Assembly: GCA_030762935.1 (NCBI GenBank)
Contig: CM060900.1
Coordinates: 385,324,132 to 385,388,131, forward strand
DNA length: 64,000 nucleotides
Direction of reading: 5' to 3'
Source of the DNA: Hymenopus coronatus
Taxonomy: Eukaryota > Arthropoda > Insecta > Mantodea > Hymenopodidae
The translations under genes were made by a program, and so were the position numbers. The notes beneath the pieces are model-generated. The model was not told the origin of the DNA, ran no database searches, and saw only the letters and a list, made by a program, of their open reading frames with translations. Below are positions 60,903 to 64,000 of the stretch, piece after piece. Position 1 is the stretch's first letter, and each line of letters begins with the position of its first letter.

Positions 60903-61905
60903 ATGTATTCTGTGACTGAACAGACCGATATCTATTACACATTTGGCTTTGCGGATGGGAATGCATCACAAGCACATGTGCTTAATGCAGAAAGGTACCC
61001 CGATAGGCATCGCCTTGTTCGCGAACATTCTCATGAATTCACCATTGTTTGAGTGACTGATTCATTTCAGCGGAGTGTTTTGGATGTTGGGGGACTCAGA
61101 GAGGTACGAAGCAATGACCGTAAAAAACGAATTCTTTGTGATGAGGCGCAACCCACTAGATAGCACAAATTACATTGCATTTAGGGAACATACGCATATG
61201 GAGTAGTTTACAAGAAAATCTTATCCATGCATATCACCATCAGCAGGTACAAGGATTGAATCTAAAGAAATGTTTGCCATTACATGTCACAGAACTATGC
61301 AATGTTTATGAATTTCTTAGCGTTAAACGTCTTCATTGATGTGACAAGGTTTACTCGCAACGGTATTTTCAATTTTCATAATACTCATAACTATATCTAT
61401 GAATATTGTGCATGAAGTATGAGAGACAGACATCAACAGAGACTCTGTCCAAAATTTTGAGGTGACTCGTTCACGATCATCTTAATGGTCCCTATTTCTT
61501 TCCTCAGCGCCTGAATGCAGAGACGTATCTGCAGATTCTTAGAAATGAGTTGCATTATTTATTTGACGATGCCACTCAGGATGTCATCCAAAGTATATGG
61601 CTTTTAAACCATGTTCCTAGCTCATTTTAGTCGGATAGTGCGTAAGTTCATGAATAGTAAATTTCCGTATCAATTAGCTAGTCGAGGGGTATTCATTATA
61701 TGACCTGCTTGGTCTATCTCCTGATTTGAATCCAATGGACTTCTGTGCCTGGAGACATTTTAAGTTGCTAGTTCTGGTGACTGCTGTGCTGGATATTGAC
61801 GCTCTGGAACAGAGTATCCGCACTGGATTTGACTGAATCAAAGACCCTGGAACTATATTATTATCTAGACTCACCGCTGTCGCTTATTGAAACCTTTCGC
61901 GCATA
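60903..61905 (+). pseudogene. Degenerate mariner-like transposase with insect-type N-terminal HTH
   Basis: The start MYSVTEQTDIYYTFGFADGN and AERYPDRHRL match the N-terminal helix-turn-helix domain (DUF4817-type) of a mariner-like family abundant in insects. Downstream, in shifting frames, come MNFLALNVFIDVTRFTRNGI and FNFHNTHN (first catalytic region, the conserved Asp position degraded), RDRHQQR, ILMVPISFL (normally LIGPYFLP), RLNAETYLQILRNELHYL, and SISPDLNPMDFCAWRHFK (normally PPRSPDLNPLDFxLWGHLK), which holds the last catalytic Asp. Numerous stops and frameshifts make it a pseudogene. Terminal inverted repeats were not found. Confidence 0.85.
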
Positions 61906-62135
61906 GGCAGATAGAGGGCAAACGTTCTTTCTGGTACGTTCTGTACGTTTAAAGGGATTTAAAAGTGAGGTGGTTTAAGGTAATTAGGTTTTAATAATTA
62001 GCTTGGTGCACTTCTATGCTGCATAGCTATACCAACCACCGAAAAAATGATTCCGAGACCATTTTCCATCGGTAAAAATAAATAGTAACATTTGTGTTCC
62101 AAGTTCATTCCGATTTATTCTCGTAGGTTTCCTCG

Positions 62136-62390
62136 GTGACTAAGCGAATGATAATTTATTTTAGGTTCCCAAAACATAAACTAGAATTATTGAGTAAGTT
62201 GTCAGCTGCTCTGAGACGTAACAAAATTTTGCCATCGAAATATCACGGACTGTACTCAGTGCATTTTGCGGAAAATTGTTTCAATGAGAATAAAGGCAAA
62301 ATGATGCTAAACCCTGACGCAGTTCCTTCAGTATTTAGTTTCTCTTCTCATCTGACAAAGATAATGAGAACGCTAATTTCATTCTTATAA
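62136..62390 (+). pseudogene. THAP zinc-finger exon, probably defunct
   Basis: The reading frame contains RFPKHKLELLSKLSAALRRN, then PSKYHGLYSVHF, ENCF, LNPDAVPSVF. This is the second half of a THAP domain (C2CH zinc finger with a terminal AVPTIF-type box). It begins right after TTATTTTAG (AG at 62163-62164), a good splice acceptor, and THAP genes commonly have an intron just before the FP residues. Two essential residues are changed: the Cys of CSxHF is Tyr (codon 62253-62255, TAC) and the invariant Trp is Leu. No upstream exon with the first two Cys was found nearby. Both a decayed gene fragment and a P-element/THAP transposon remnant are possible. Confidence 0.65.
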
Positions 62391-62583
62391 CTATTTCATA
62401 TATGTCTTATTAGCATGAGAAGGCAGTACTAAAATATTAGATTCAATATTATAATTTGTCCTAAATTAAAAGAATTACCCGAAATCTCAATTAAGTTAAT
62501 TTTTCAAATGTGTAATTTCAGACTGAAACACTACCCCATTGGGTGCAAAAAGGAATTTTGCAAAAGTGTTAGAACAAAGAATA

Positions 62584-63176
62584 TTAATTAATAATTGATT
62601 CTAATTTTAGATTTGTTTGTATATTATTTCAGGAAGCACAGAAAACACTCTTCTGTGATGCACATATTAATATACCTATCTTATCTATCTAACTCAAATA
62701 TTCCACAAATGCTCATAGAAAATGTTTACTTAACGTCTTGAATATAGTTTACTGAAGAGGAATACAGGCACCAAATTTCACGCTTATTTTATTTCATACT
62801 GTATATACCGTCTCTGAAAATCCAGTATCGCATTTTTTCTGCTAAATCATTTTCTTTATTTGTTTATTTTTATTTATTTACATACCGCCTTAGGTAATAT
62901 CGTCGTATTTCCACTTTGACCTTTTATAACGAACGACTGCTTAAATTTTTAAGTGTATATTAAAATGTACTTCTCCATTAACTTAACACACATTCAGTAT
63001 CGCATTCATATTTCCAAGCTCTTGAGGGTGGGGAATCAGAATAGCTTCATCAGCCTAGAATCGAACCCGGCATATTTTTCATTTTTTATTCAGCATTTTG
63101 ACCACTTTACTGCAGACATTCTTAACAAGGCCTCTTTATAATTCTTGTTGACGACTTTGTGCATTAAAGTAAAAAG
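62584..63176. repeat. Two-copy dispersed repeat, copy B left part
   Basis: Counterpart of 52474-53066 in the same orientation. It keeps a better tRNA-like box B (GAATCGAACCCGG, 63059-63071), implying a minus-strand tRNA-like segment near its right end. Confidence 0.75.
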
Positions 63177-63287
63177 CAGAAAGTATTTCATCTTCATTTC
63201 ATTTTTAATTTGTCTAAAAGCACTATACAGGTATTGACAACGTCTGTTGAAAGCAGCACAATAGCCTTGTCATAATAAATTACAAAA

Positions 63288-63727
63288 CAATACAGGGAAT
63301 CACAGAGAAGAAATTGCGAAAACGGAATTAAAGCTGAACTATGCCTTCTGTGATGCTTACATCCTGTTTGTAAAACACATTAAATGCAGTTTTGCGATAT
63401 TCAAGTTCAATGATAATATTTACTTCTGTTTTGTTCAGCTGTGGGCTGAAACTCCGTCTAGTTAATGAAGTGATTTTATTCATCTCCCAACGGAACATTG
63501 GAGATCTAATTCCGATGCATAGATGCTGATGATCACAAAGAATGTGTTGTCGCAATTATTTCCTATTCAAGTATCCTTATGACTTAATTATAGCTGTTTT
63601 AAATTTCACTGTTTTGCCATTACAACCAACGTATTGCACGCGACCTTGAGGTCTCTTGCCCTCCAGTCCAGTTCTTTGTTTCACACTTTAACTGGTTTGC
63701 GTAGCTAGGCGTATATGAGCTTGGACT
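63288..63727. repeat. Two-copy dispersed repeat, copy B right part
   Basis: Counterpart of 53893-54338. Between its left and right parts there are only about 110 bp of unrelated sequence, where copy A carries the 730 bp dispersed element plus ~90 bp. Confidence 0.75.
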
Positions 63728-64000
63728 GAATTTGAAACACTCCACAAATTGGCAACAGATTACGCGATAAACTGGGATGCACACTTAGACATGCATCGAA
63801 GCACAAGGAAGCAACTTTGAGCAATTTCTGTAATCTTTAATCTTTTCCTGTAACTTAGCAAAAATCATTTTCGGACACATGTTCATATGAGCGATTTTTT
63901 TACTCTTTTGATATTGAAGGACATCTGGAAAATGTTTGATATCAATAAGGAACTCTGTATGGAAAACAGAGCCAAAGGAAGGGAGCAACAAGCAGAAGGT
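63728..64000. other. Unassigned sequence at window end
   Basis: Nothing recognised. Confidence 0.4.

Overview
This looks like intergenic DNA from a large, repeat-rich, AT-rich arthropod genome, most likely an insect. The signs are decayed non-LTR retrotransposon reverse transcriptases, hAT and mariner transposases (one with an N-terminal domain typical of insect elements), tRNA-derived SINEs and LTR-like promoters with arthropod-style TATA and TCAGT initiator signals. I found no intact host protein-coding gene. The nearest thing to one is a single THAP zinc-finger exon near the right end, which has lost two key residues. There are no operons, rRNA genes, bacterial genes or CRISPR arrays.

Left part (1-14 kb): a heat-shock-element/TATA/initiator promoter inside an LTR-like repeat (1.2-1.5 kb); a copy of a dispersed ~750 bp repeat (2.1-2.9 kb); an uninterrupted 2.3 kb (GATA)n array (3.17-5.46 kb); a frameshifted LINE reverse transcriptase on the minus strand whose 3' end faces that array (5.7-7.2 kb); two hAT transposase fragments (9.05 and 12.9 kb); and a SINE with a well-kept tRNA-like promoter (13.1-13.4 kb).

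Middle (14-46 kb): copies of one SINE family (14.4, 18.6, 31.6, 35.2 and 36.5 kb), a Jockey-like LINE remnant lacking its catalytic core (17.0-18.0 kb), a solo-LTR-like promoter carrying three CACGTG E-boxes (19.3-19.7 kb), a 2.2 kb minisatellite of roughly 55-61 bp units (25.4-27.6 kb), a possible Gypsy-type protease remnant (33.9-34.1 kb), another copy of the dispersed repeat (37.7-38.4 kb), and many simple repeats. Long stretches hold nothing I recognise.

Right part (46-64 kb): two fragments of another SINE, an internally deleted mariner with both terminal inverted repeats (47.46-48.16 kb), a second LTR-like segment with paired E-boxes, a poly(A)-tailed SINE, a two-copy dispersed repeat (52.5-54.3 and 62.6-63.7 kb) of which one copy is split by the ~730 bp dispersed element, a 122 bp hairpin, two clean satellites (106 bp unit at 55.7-56.3 kb; 62 bp unit at 59.5-60.4 kb), a second copy of the heat-shock-promoter repeat, a degenerate mariner-like transposase (60.9-61.9 kb) and the THAP exon (62.1-62.4 kb).

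The window therefore reads as layered mobile-element debris plus tandem arrays. I did not see a new multigene system. The most informative signals are regulatory (heat-shock elements, E-boxes) inside LTR-like repeats, the perfect GATA array, the nested insertion that exposes one element's boundaries, and the higher-order structure of the satellites.
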